The notes beneath the pieces were generated by a model. The model made no database searches, had not been told where the DNA came from, and saw only the letters and a list, made by a program, of their open reading frames with translations. From assembly GCA_041392785.1 (NCBI GenBank), contig JAWKLK010000005.1, positions 224,791-288,790 on the forward strand: a stretch of 64,000 bases of DNA. The letters run 5' to 3'. Origin of the DNA: OLB9 sp041392785 (lineage in GTDB: Bacteria > Bacteroidota > Bacteroidia > Chitinophagales > Saprospiraceae). This document shows, piece by piece, positions 28,501 through 35,990 of this stretch (the stretch's first letter is position 1; each line of letters opens with the position of its first letter). Made by a program: the position numbers and the translations under genes.

Positions 28501-29373
28501 GTGATTGAGCTTCCTATCATACCTTCTCAGGAAGAGAAAAAAAGAAAGCCTGAATGGCTGAGGGTCAAATTGCCCATCGGAGAAGACTATAGACGTGTAA
28601 GAAATCTTGTCGATCAACATAAATTACATACCATCTGTCAAAGTGGTAACTGCCCAAACATGGGAGAATGTTGGGGTGCGGGAACAGCCACTTTTATGAT
28701 TCTAGGCAATGTTTGTACCAGAAGTTGTTCTTTTTGTGCCGTAAAAACTGGGCGGCCTCCCGAATATGACACCGATGAACCTGATCGCGTATCTGATGCC
28801 ATTGCTCTCATGCGGGTAAAACACGCTGTCATAACTTCCGTGAATAGGGATGAGCTGCACGATCGGGGCGCTGAAATCTGGTATCAGACGGTAGTAAAAG
28901 TTAAACAAAAATCACCACAAACAACTATCGAAACATTGATTCCGGATGTAAAATCCACTTGGTCAGCCCTTGAAAGAATGGTAGACGGTGGTCAAGAAGT
29001 TGTATCACATAACATGGAGACAGTCAAAAGATTATACAGATTGGTGAGACCACAAGCCAAATATGAAAGGTCTCTAGAACAAATACAACGCACCAAGGAT
29101 TTAGGTAAGCGAACCAAATCAGGTATTATGGTAGGATTGGGTGAGACAAAAGAAGAAGTACTAGAAATCATGGATGATCTTGCACACCATGGCTGCGATG
29201 TTTTGACCATTGGGCAGTATCTCCAACCCACAAAAATGCATATCAATGTTGCGGAATTTGTGCATCCTGATATCTTTGCCTTTTATCAATTAGAAGGTAT
29301 GAAGAGAGGCTTTTCTTTTGTAGAAAGCGGACCTCTGGTTCGTAGCAGTTATCATGCAGAACGACATTTATAA
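28501..29373 (+). CDS. lipA: Lipoyl synthase
   Basis: Radical SAM enzyme that inserts two sulfurs into octanoyl groups on lipoyl domains. 290 residues starting at GTG. The auxiliary cluster cysteines lie in CQSGNCPNMGEC and the radical SAM cluster cysteines in CTRSCSFC (CxxxCxxC). The family C-terminal RSSYHAE serine ligand motif is present (VRSSYHAERH). GTG is the only plausible start, directly after the preceding gene. Confidence 0.96.
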   Translation: MIELPIIPSQEEKKRKPEWLRVKLPIGEDYRRVRNLVDQHKLHTICQSGNCPNMGECWGAGTATFMILGNVCTRSCSFCAVKTGRPPEYDTDEPDRVSDAIALMRVKHAVITSVNRDELHDRGAEIWYQTVVKVKQKSPQTTIETLIPDVKSTWSALERMVDGGQEVVSHNMETVKRLYRLVRPQAKYERSLEQIQRTKDLGKRTKSGIMVGLGETKEEVLEIMDDLAHHGCDVLTIGQYLQPTKMHINVAEFVHPDIFAFYQLEGMKRGFSFVESGPLVRSSYHAERHL

Positions 29374-29395
29374 ACATTAATCAAACCATATATAG

Positions 29396-29812
29396 GTGTT
29401 AGCCACAGTTTTATCTCTATTATTTATTGGATTAGCAGGGATGCATTTCTATTGGAGTTTTGGTGGCAGTTGGGGTTTAGGAGGATCGATACCAACCAAT
29501 ATCGAAGGTGAAAAAATATTTGACCCAAGCAAATTTACAACTGTCAGTGTCGGAATTGGATTGCTATTAATGGCTCTATTTTACTTGACAAGGTTGGAAT
29601 ATTTTAGCGAAATATCAATCCCAAAATGGAGTGCAAATCTGATTGGATGGGTCATCCCTTGCATCTTTTTGCTTCGAGCTATCGGAGATTTTACTTATAT
29701 AGGATTTTTTAAAAAAATAAAACATACCCACTTTGGTCAATTGGACAGCAAATACTTTTCGCCTTTATGTCTTATGATTGGAATTCTTGGTATTGTATTC
29801 ATTTTCACATAA
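29396..29812 (+). CDS. DUF3995-type integral membrane protein
   Basis: 138 residues, four predicted membrane helices, GTG start. The motif MHFYWSFGGSWGLGGSIPT and the later RAIGDFTYIGFFKKIKHTHF match my memory of DUF3995 proteins, whose function is unknown. It follows lipA by 22 bases and is closed by the stem-loop that also faces the tRNA gene. Confidence 0.75.
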   Translation: MLATVLSLLFIGLAGMHFYWSFGGSWGLGGSIPTNIEGEKIFDPSKFTTVSVGIGLLLMALFYLTRLEYFSEISIPKWSANLIGWVIPCIFLLRAIGDFTYIGFFKKIKHTHFGQLDSKYFSPLCLMIGILGIVFIFT

Positions 29813-29837
29813 CACATTGATAAACAGCCATAAAACA

Positions 29838-29871
29838 AAAAACCCTTAATCAATTAAGACTAAGGGTTTTT
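29838..29871. terminator. Bidirectional terminator between the DUF3995 gene and the tRNA
   Basis: 14-base arms (29838-29851, 29858-29871) with one mismatch and a six-base AATTAA loop. A/T tracts on both sides allow it to work for the rightward gene and for the leftward tRNA. Confidence 0.7.
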
Positions 29872-29879
29872 AAATTGGG

Positions 29880-29953
29880 TGGGCCCACCAGGACTTGAAC
29901 CTGGGACCTCCTGATTATGAGTCAGATGCTCTAACCAACTGAGCTATAGGCCC
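29880..29953 (-). tRNA. tRNA with CAU anticodon, probably tRNA-Ile2 (Met alternative)
   Basis: Full cloverleaf of 74 bases: acceptor GGGCCTA pairing with TGGGCCC, D-arm AGCTCAGTTGGTTAGAGC, anticodon stem-loop CTGACTCATAATCAG (CAU), T-arm with GGTTCAAGTCC, discriminator A. The CTGACTCATAATCAG stem resembles minor isoleucine tRNAs whose C34 is modified to lysidine by TilS, rather than elongator Met tRNA. It is not the initiator, which would have three G-C pairs in the anticodon stem. CCA is not fully encoded. Confidence 0.9.
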
Positions 29954-29990
29954 GGCAAATCTTCAGATAAGTATCTTTAAATTGCGGATG

Positions 29991-30023
29991 CAAAGGTAAT
30001 AGGATTTTTCAGATTTATTTCAA
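29991..30023 (-). promoter_or_regulatory. Promoter for the tRNA gene
   Basis: Minus strand TTG (30021-30023), 22 bases, TACCTTTG (29991-29998, full match), about 38 bases upstream of the mature tRNA 5' end. Confidence 0.55.
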
Positions 30024-30028
30024 CTTTT

Positions 30029-31378
30029 TTAATAAAAATTTAGCCCTTGTCTCCAATTTCCCCTCTTCAAATACCAAACACTAAGGCCAACCATGACTGT
30101 CCAATATAGCCATTCGCTCATCCAAGCAATCGGAAAAGGCAACCTTAGCACATCTATTACAATATAGATGTATACCAAATAAGCTAAAATTCCTGCAAAT
30201 TCTATCCAAAACACCAATTTTGTCATTCCCGTAGCCACCACACCATTCAACCATATCACGCCAAAAGTCTGTATGATAATGGCTAACGACACTATTCTCA
30301 TAGGTGTCAATGCCCCATCCACAAAATCAACACCTTGTCCAAAAACAGTGAGAAATGATGAAGAAAAAATATTAACACAAAGCAGATATATCAATACGCC
30401 CCCTAATGATATACTTTGAATTTTCTTTAAGATAGGAAATATTTGCTCTTCCCTGCCTTGTCCTATAAGATTGCTCACAATAGTGTTTGTCGCTGAGCCA
30501 AAAGCCCAAGTAAACACGCCACTTAACCCAAAAAAATTTCGCATCACTTGCGAAATTGCTTGATCTGTGACGCTGTATTGTCTGCTGATCATCAGAAAAA
30601 ATATCCACCAAGATCCTGTGCTAATAGCATATTGACTCATCAAAGGAAAACCCAGTTTTAAAGCCGTTTTTAACTTCTCATAAGATACCTTGAAGTCGTA
30701 CATTTTTTCTTTGACTGATACCCGTAGTATTATGTAAACTGTCAATAAACCAACTATTTCAGCTATTACTGATGCCCAAGCAGCACCTGTAAATCCAAGC
30801 CTTGGCAATCCAAAGTTTCCGAATATCAATCCATAATCCAAGGCGACATTTACTGTTGACTCAATAAGGGCAATGGCTATTAAAAAATTAGTACGCTGCA
30901 TACTGATAAGGTAGGAGATCTGTATGTTTAGGGCATACATGAATAGCAATCCGAATATGCGGATATGTATAAAATCAGAGGATAAATCTATGACATGCTC
31001 ATTAAGGTTTATCAGATGTAAAAATGGTCTAAATAAGCTATATGTAAGCAGAATAGCTGCAATGGCGAGCCCAACTGACAAAAGCATCCCATGTCCCAAA
31101 TAAGAGCGCATCTCTGTTCTGTTTTCCTCTCCTGCCTTGCGTGACATGATGGATAAAATAGCACTATTCATCCCATATCCTATGGCACCAAATATAAGAT
31201 AGTACACGCCTGTAATCCCTAATGCAGCTAGCTCAACAGTCCCTAGATGGCCTAAGAATGACGCATTGATAAGATAGTTGACTTCTGGAATAAATTTAGA
31301 TAAACTGATAGGTACTGCTAATAATAAAATAGCCTTCAACGAAGTATCTACCTTAAGGGACTGAGATATTTCAGACAT
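30029..31378 (-). CDS. MATE-family multidrug/cation exporter
   Basis: 449 residues with about twelve membrane helices in two homologous halves; the opening LLLAVPISLSKFIPEVNYLINASFLGHLG is characteristic of the MatE domain (NorM/DinF type). These proteins export organic cations or toxic compounds using Na+ or H+. Substrate unknown. Its ATG directly follows the stop of the M15 peptidase gene, so the two form an operon. Confidence 0.9.
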   Translation of the reverse strand: MSEISQSLKVDTSLKAILLLAVPISLSKFIPEVNYLINASFLGHLGTVELAALGITGVYYLIFGAIGYGMNSAILSIMSRKAGEENRTEMRSYLGHGMLLSVGLAIAAILLTYSLFRPFLHLINLNEHVIDLSSDFIHIRIFGLLFMYALNIQISYLISMQRTNFLIAIALIESTVNVALDYGLIFGNFGLPRLGFTGAAWASVIAEIVGLLTVYIILRVSVKEKMYDFKVSYEKLKTALKLGFPLMSQYAISTGSWWIFFLMISRQYSVTDQAISQVMRNFFGLSGVFTWAFGSATNTIVSNLIGQGREEQIFPILKKIQSISLGGVLIYLLCVNIFSSSFLTVFGQGVDFVDGALTPMRIVSLAIIIQTFGVIWLNGVVATGMTKLVFWIEFAGILAYLVYIYIVIDVLRLPFPIAWMSEWLYWTVMVGLSVWYLKRGNWRQGLNFY

Positions 31379-31379
31379 A

Positions 31380-32174
31380 TTACCTTTTGCAACTTTGATC
31401 TATTCCTAACATAAAGGTGGCGACAATCTGAATATCTTTAGCAGTTTCGCATCCTTCAAATCCTACAATTTGATTGTCTGAAAATGATCTTCCTATTTGA
31501 GTTGTAATTCGTCCAGCGATTGGCATATAAGTCCAATGCCATTTTTCTTCCTCATATCCTGTCGGTCTATAAGCTGACTTCGCTTTATAAGGCTGACAAT
31601 ACCCAAATTCTGAAGCATGTAATTGCAGCCACTGATACACTTTTTTCCCATGTATAGTCTCAAACCATCCATTATTCAATGCATTCAGATCTATGTCTGT
31701 ACCCCAATGATGCCTTGATGTGCCCGGCATGGACGAAAACTCCAATATTTTTTTTGCCCTGTCCGCAGGTCTAGGATAGTGCTTTGCAGCATTCTCTCCA
31801 TTTGATAAGATTGTTTTTCCCGTCCATTTATTTTCCCAAATCCGTTTCTGGTCATTAAAATTTCTTGTGGCAGAGAGAATTTTTAAAGTGATCCCATCTT
31901 TTTTTGCGGCTTCATACATGGTGATAAAGGCATGATATGCATCTTTTTGCAAATACATACCTGACTTCGATGCATATTTGGTATCAATCATCTCAAAATC
32001 TTGATGCTGAGCAGGATCAAACCTACCTGTGATGAGGGTCAAGGGAATAGAATCCACAGTGTCTACGTTATTATACAAGTTCATCGGCTTTTGTGCTCCG
32101 AAATCTTGATCCAACGGTAGTAAAAATCCGCCAAAAGTGATGATTATGATTCGCAACACATAGTATGCAGACAT
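31380..32174 (-). CDS. M15-family D-Ala-D-Ala carboxypeptidase/endopeptidase
   Basis: 264 residues with an N-terminal membrane/signal segment (VLRIIIITFGGFLLPL). The zinc site of the VanY/DdpX family is visible: SRHHWGTDID (SxHxxGxAxD form with Thr for Ala) and EKWHWTYMP (the Glu and second His). It should trim cell-wall peptides in the periplasm. First gene of the two-gene operon with the MATE exporter. Confidence 0.88.
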   Translation of the reverse strand: MSAYYVLRIIIITFGGFLLPLDQDFGAQKPMNLYNNVDTVDSIPLTLITGRFDPAQHQDFEMIDTKYASKSGMYLQKDAYHAFITMYEAAKKDGITLKILSATRNFNDQKRIWENKWTGKTILSNGENAAKHYPRPADRAKKILEFSSMPGTSRHHWGTDIDLNALNNGWFETIHGKKVYQWLQLHASEFGYCQPYKAKSAYRPTGYEEEKWHWTYMPIAGRITTQIGRSFSDNQIVGFEGCETAKDIQIVATFMLGIDQSCKR

Positions 32175-32282
32175 AAGACAAGAATATGGGTACGATAACA
32201 GTGGGTGAGAATGAAATGTTTTAGGTCTTTTTATTATTGAGAATACAAATTTTAATTTTTTTGTAGAATAGTTTTTAAATAA

Positions 32283-32313
32283 TTTGTTAATTATATTTTA
32301 ATACTTATATTTG
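32283..32313 (+). promoter_or_regulatory. Promoter of module 1
   Basis: TTTG (32283-32286), 19 bases, TATATTTG (32306-32313): a full match to the Bacteroidota consensus. Predicted leader about 25 bases. Confidence 0.7.
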
Positions 32314-32345
32314 TTGTATTATTTAATTTAAAAAAACAAATTCTT

Positions 32346-33137
32346 ATGAAACAGTACAAAAACAGTACAAAAACAGTACAAAAACAGTACAAAAATTCTA
32401 ACCCCTTAACCTTTACCGTCGGAAATTTTTTTCCAAAACTGACATTCCTCGCCGTACCAATGCTACTTTTATTCCTTATCTCTTGTGGAAAGCAATCTGA
32501 AGAAAATGTGCCTATCACTAATGACAATACTGAAGTTAGAAATATAACTGAATTTTGCGATCATAATAAATTTCCTTGTTCATTTTCAAATTTGGAAATT
32601 ATTAATAATGAACCTTATGTTATAAATGGATGTACCATATATGTAAGCTATAAAAAATGGTATTGTCACAATCCTGATAGGTATATCATTCGCGATATGA
32701 CTTATAACATGGACAATTCTAGTGCATGCAAGAGTATAAAACAGATTTGGAATCTGGACTGGTTGAACGGAATGAGCCAAACTGCCAATGAATCAATTAA
32801 TCAGTTGTATAAGCAACTATCTTTCATGATTGAAGATCATATTTTAGAAACTCACAATGGAGGCAACACTGTAACATTGCATTATATTGCAACAGGCTGT
32901 CATACCCTCTGTGCAAAGGAAATCAAAGATGAAGAAAATCCTTCCTTCTTTGAACTTTCTCAGGTGCAATGTGGCATTTCTTGCTGCATACGATCCACCA
33001 ATGCAGCATTAATAGATGATAAATGGATTAAGGAAACAGCAGTAATTTATGAAGGTGGAAATTGTGATCCTGTTCCACTCAATTGTGATGGTATAACCAA
33101 TCCAAATATATGCGACCCCGCATGCGCGAGGTTATAA
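32346..33137 (+). CDS. Module 1 lipoprotein A1, in-frame repeat tract (ON state)
   Basis: 263 residues, no recognised family. The first 17 or so residues (KQYKNSTKTVQKQYKNS) are encoded by four 11-bp repeats; with four units the frame runs straight into a hydrophobic stretch and a lipobox (LISC, Cys47). The mature protein is cysteine-rich with landmarks shared with A2: INGCTI, SSACKSIKQIWNLDWLNG, TGCHTLC, SCCIRST and a terminal NICDPACARL. The conserved Cys framework suggests a disulfide-stabilised domain at the cell surface or in the periplasm. A stem-loop and then B1 follow. Change of the repeat number by one or two would abolish translation of the mature part (inference). Confidence 0.8.
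   Translation: MKQYKNSTKTVQKQYKNSNPLTFTVGNFFPKLTFLAVPMLLLFLISCGKQSEENVPITNDNTEVRNITEFCDHNKFPCSFSNLEIINNEPYVINGCTIYVSYKKWYCHNPDRYIIRDMTYNMDNSSACKSIKQIWNLDWLNGMSQTANESINQLYKQLSFMIEDHILETHNGGNTVTLHYIATGCHTLCAKEIKDEENPSFFELSQVQCGISCCIRSTNAALIDDKWIKETAVIYEGGNCDPVPLNCDGITNPNICDPACARL
32349..32390 (+). repeat. 11-bp tandem repeat, 4 units, inside the A1 start region
   Basis: Unit AAAAACAGTAC (first unit truncated by two bases), beginning right after the ATG. Eleven is not a multiple of three, so each gain or loss shifts the frame; four units are in frame with the lipoprotein. Confidence 0.92.
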
Positions 33138-33149
33138 TTTAGTATGATG

Positions 33150-33183
33150 TTAAGAGGGAATGCTTACAGCAATTCCCTCTTAA
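33150..33183 (+). terminator. Stem-loop between A1 and B1
   Basis: 12-base perfect arms (33150-33161, 33172-33183) with a ten-base loop, 12 bases after the A1 stop and 17 before the B1 ATG. No T-run follows, so it may be an attenuator or an mRNA-processing or stability element rather than a full terminator. Confidence 0.55.
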
Positions 33184-33200
33184 CCTTAAAATAATAATGT

Positions 33201-34820
33201 ATGAAAAACATTTTGTTAATTTTATTATTTGGCTGCATTTGCCTTAATGTATCAAGTCAAATAGATCACCCTCATCGACCTTATGAACAACTCCAATTTT
33301 CTAATTTAAAAATCGATTGGTATGAGACCTTTTATGATAGTACGGTGATAGATGATAGATTAGATGGATATTCCCATTTTCGCCCGATTTTTAAATTAGA
33401 TCCAATCATTCATGGAGACAAAATTTATACGGCATTTTTTATAAATAACATGTATGGATTAGTGGGTGGCTATGTAGAATGTAGAAATATTCACACTGGA
33501 GAGATGGTATGGAGACAGAGGTATGGTTTGCTTGATGGTGAGCCAGTAGAAATCCCACGTAACATGGCCATCAGAGATGAAAAACTTGTTGTAATAGGAG
33601 TGCGATGTAAATCAGGTGAAACTTGCATTGACCATGTGACGATTAAGAATTTAAATGTGGTCTTAAGCACTAGAACCTACGATCTCGACACTGGACAATT
33701 ACTCTCCCACTCTTTCCCAAATGGAGACGAAAAAGATGACCTAATCATTACCTATCATGGTGATTTAGGGCTAACAGATAAATTTTATTTTGAAGGGGAC
33801 CACATTCGCTATCTTCAAACCAATTATGACCACCAAACCACCCTTTTTGAGACCTATATCAATAGTTATCTCCTCGATACAAATGGAAAAGTATTGTCAA
33901 AAGATTCCATCCTTAATTTTCAAAACATTTTTAGCTCTGTCCAGATCCACCCTGATACGCTCCTAATCTTGGAGATAGACAGCGCCAGCCTTTGGTTTCG
34001 GTATTTATCACCAAATATGAGGCAATACTATGCTACAGAGACGACCTATCCTTTTGACCATCCTCCTATAAATTTTGTTGTGAACGGTGTGTCCTATGAC
34101 AAAAGAAAAATTCTTTTTTTCAACTTGCGCAATGCTCATTGGCCGGACATCTATTACGAAGTGTATAGTTTTAATTTTGACGGCTCAATCGATTACACCT
34201 ATAATCTCAAAAATTTTTATACTGATTCATTTTTCCCAATTGATTGGGAGAAGAGCGATGAAATCATTAATATGGAATATACACCCAAATACCTTCCCGA
34301 TAATACATTAATAAATATTCTTAGCGTAAATAAAAAACTCGACGAAGATAATGACATCACTTTGGCTTCTTTTACGCCTACTGACAGCTTGCGACTTGCC
34401 GTTCCAATTTGGACAAAATCATTGGAAGATGGCAAAATTCTCATTATGTTGATTGAAGGTTCGTATTATTATAATAATAATATCTTAAGATATGAGTTTG
34501 ATTTTAACAGCTACGCAAACAGTTACATGGTGGTGGATCGAGAATCACTTGGCATTATATCTAAAACCCACAATACATACGCAGACATTCACTTTTCTCT
34601 CTACCCCAATCCTGCCCATGATATGGTGTATCTTCGATCGCCTGATATCCCAATAGACCAAATCTGGCTGCATGATATTTCTGGTCGGCAAGTACTAAGT
34701 AAGTCCGTTGATCAAACCGATACATCCTTTAGTGTGGCGGGGCTTTCGCCAGGCATATATTTACTATCCATCACCACTGCAGATGCTAAAAAGTCAGTCA
34801 GGAAAGTAGTAGTGTATTGA
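33201..34820 (+). CDS. Module 1 T9SS-secreted protein B1
   Basis: 539 residues, no recognised catalytic domain. Signal peptide (KNILLILLFGCICLNVSSQ), then a beta-rich body: RPYEQLQFSNLKIDWYET near the start, and one blade resembling PQQ-type beta-propellers (GYVECRNIHTGEMVWRQRYG, near residue 100). The C-terminus is a T9SS type A domain (LYPNPAHDMVYL, VAGLSPGIYLLSI, KVVVY). The last 222 bases are 98% identical to those of B2, yet the body is only loosely similar. Expected to be exported across the outer membrane and displayed or released. It probably works with A1, given the repeated A-B order. Confidence 0.8.
   Translation: MKNILLILLFGCICLNVSSQIDHPHRPYEQLQFSNLKIDWYETFYDSTVIDDRLDGYSHFRPIFKLDPIIHGDKIYTAFFINNMYGLVGGYVECRNIHTGEMVWRQRYGLLDGEPVEIPRNMAIRDEKLVVIGVRCKSGETCIDHVTIKNLNVVLSTRTYDLDTGQLLSHSFPNGDEKDDLIITYHGDLGLTDKFYFEGDHIRYLQTNYDHQTTLFETYINSYLLDTNGKVLSKDSILNFQNIFSSVQIHPDTLLILEIDSASLWFRYLSPNMRQYYATETTYPFDHPPINFVVNGVSYDKRKILFFNLRNAHWPDIYYEVYSFNFDGSIDYTYNLKNFYTDSFFPIDWEKSDEIINMEYTPKYLPDNTLINILSVNKKLDEDNDITLASFTPTDSLRLAVPIWTKSLEDGKILIMLIEGSYYYNNNILRYEFDFNSYANSYMVVDRESLGIISKTHNTYADIHFSLYPNPAHDMVYLRSPDIPIDQIWLHDISGRQVLSKSVDQTDTSFSVAGLSPGIYLLSITTADAKKSVRKVVVY
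34599..34820 (+). repeat. Duplicated 3' block (sorting domain of B1)
   Basis: 222 bases matching 37395-37616 with four substitutions and no gaps by my alignment, ending exactly at the stop codons. Similarity drops sharply upstream. Confidence 0.92.
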
Positions 34821-34976
34821 GACCATTCGATTTAATTTTCCTTGGTATATTACCATTAAAATATTAATTATGTATTCATTTTTTGGAATTTATTTCAGGA
34901 TTTTTGTTTATTAGCGATTGTATATTCGATTGTATATTTAAAAATTATAAAATTCAATCTTTTAAACTTATTGCTT

Positions 34977-34992
34977 GGCTCCCTTCCTTATT
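34977..34992 (+). repeat. 16-base copy of the A2-B2 spacer
   Basis: GGCTCCCTTCCTTATT here and at 35956-35971, where it forms the right arm of the A2-B2 stem-loop. Here it lies just before the module 2 promoter block and has no partner arm nearby, so it looks like a footprint of an older A-B junction. Confidence 0.6.
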
Positions 34993-35038
34993 TAAAAAAA
35001 CAAATTTTAATTTTTTTTGTAGAATAGTTTTTAAATAA

Positions 35039-35069
35039 TTTGTTAATTATATTTTAATACTTATATTTG
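35039..35069 (+). promoter_or_regulatory. Promoter of module 2
   Basis: TTTG (35039-35042), 19 bases, TATATTTG (35062-35069), identical to module 1. Confidence 0.7.
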
Positions 35070-35104
35070 TTGTATTAATTTATTTAAAAAAACAAATTCT
35101 TATG

Positions 35105-35168
35105 AAACAGTACAAAAACAGTACAAAAACAGTACAAAAACAGTACAAAAACAGTACAAAAACAGTAC
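35105..35168 (+). repeat. 11-bp tandem repeat, 6 units, shifting the A2 frame (OFF state)
   Basis: Same AAAAACAGTAC unit after the ATG at 35102. With six units the frame from that ATG ends at a TAA after 25 codons and never reaches the lipoprotein frame, which itself has a TGA at 35103-35105 and no ATG, GTG or TTG before 35238. Confidence 0.92.
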
Positions 35169-35237
35169 AAAAATTCTAACCCCTTAACCTTTACCGTCGG
35201 AAATTTTTTTCCAAAACTGACATTCCTCGCCGTACCA

Positions 35238-35927
35238 ATGCTACTTTTATTCCTTATCTCCTGTGGAAAGCAATCTGAAGAAAATGTGCCTATCACTAAT
35301 GACAATACTGAAGTTAGAAATATTTGTGATTGGAGAAGTTGCGAAACTCCATTTACAATGGTTGAAACAAGGTCATACATAATAAATGGGTGTGAAATAA
35401 TTGCCACATATTCTATTGAAATATGCCCAAATTCTGTTTCTGTTAGAGACATGTCTTTTGTCTTCACTTCTTCTGCAGCATGTAATGATCAAAATCAGGT
35501 TTGGAATCAATTCTGGACCCATGGGCAAACTTTACAGGCAAATCTTGCATATAATGATTTCTATAGGCAAATTACATTATTAATTCAAGATTATATTGTT
35601 TCAAATGTTGCTTTGCCAAGTACCACAAATGCCTTCCAATGGATTGAGACAGGCTGTCACACTCTATGCAAACATTTGGTTTATGAAGATGGAGGGGATA
35701 AACTGAGATCGGGGGATGGTTCTCGAAATTCCACATTCAATTTATATCATACTATTTGCGGTGAATCTTGCTGCATTAGAAGCACAGAAATTATTTGGAA
35801 AGATGGAATCGCAACTTTAGGAGAATCAACTATAATAAACGCTAGACCATGCATAATGAAACCAGTAAATTGTCCAGAAGGGTATTACGATAGTAATATC
35901 TGTCTTCCAGCATGTGCAAGATTATAA
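35238..35927 (+). CDS. Module 2 lipoprotein A2, normal start out of frame
   Basis: The readable frame from the internal ATG gives 229 residues starting MLLLFLISCGKQ: the lipobox (LISC) is kept, but the charged N-terminal part of the signal is lost. The normal ATG at 35102 is out of frame because of the six repeat units. The mature part is a diverged paralog of A1 with the same cysteine landmarks (INGCEI, SSAACNDQNQVWNQFWTHG, TGCHTLC, SCCIRST, NICLPACARL). The intact mature frame without stops argues that this is a switched-off or recently shifted gene and not an old pseudogene. Weak translation from 35238 remains possible. Confidence 0.75.
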   Translation: MLLLFLISCGKQSEENVPITNDNTEVRNICDWRSCETPFTMVETRSYIINGCEIIATYSIEICPNSVSVRDMSFVFTSSAACNDQNQVWNQFWTHGQTLQANLAYNDFYRQITLLIQDYIVSNVALPSTTNAFQWIETGCHTLCKHLVYEDGGDKLRSGDGSRNSTFNLYHTICGESCCIRSTEIIWKDGIATLGESTIINARPCIMKPVNCPEGYYDSNICLPACARL

Positions 35928-35937
35928 TTCGATATTT

Positions 35938-35965
35938 GAAGGGAGTGCGTCATACGGCTCCCTTC
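35938..35965 (+). terminator. Stem-loop between A2 and B2
   Basis: Arms GAAGGGAG (35938-35945) and CTCCCTTC (35958-35965) with a 12-base loop. Same position as the A1-B1 stem-loop but of different sequence, suggesting that the structure is what is kept. Confidence 0.5.
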
Positions 35966-35990
35966 CTTATTAAAAAATACCTTTTTCAAT

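Larger units (their letters stand above)
32245..32545 (+). repeat. Duplicated 5' block of module 1 (promoter, repeat tract, lipoprotein signal)
   Basis: Nearly identical to 35000-35323: the same promoter, 5' leader, 11-bp repeats, hydrophobic signal and first 25 or so mature residues. The differences I see are two extra repeat units and one extra T in copy 2, a few leader bases near 32321-32330, and one base in the lipobox region. Similarity stops abruptly at both ends. Confidence 0.9.
35000..35323 (+). repeat. Duplicated 5' block of module 2
   Basis: Copy of 32245-32545; see that entry. It is longer by 23 bases, of which 22 are two additional 11-bp repeat units. Confidence 0.9.

Noticed and set aside
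29880..29953. Initiator tRNA-Met
   Set aside because: The anticodon stem lacks the three consecutive G-C pairs of initiator tRNA, and the acceptor start is paired.
32349..32390. Repeats as a CRISPR array
   Set aside because: Units are direct 11-mers without spacers and lie inside a reading frame; no cas gene is present.
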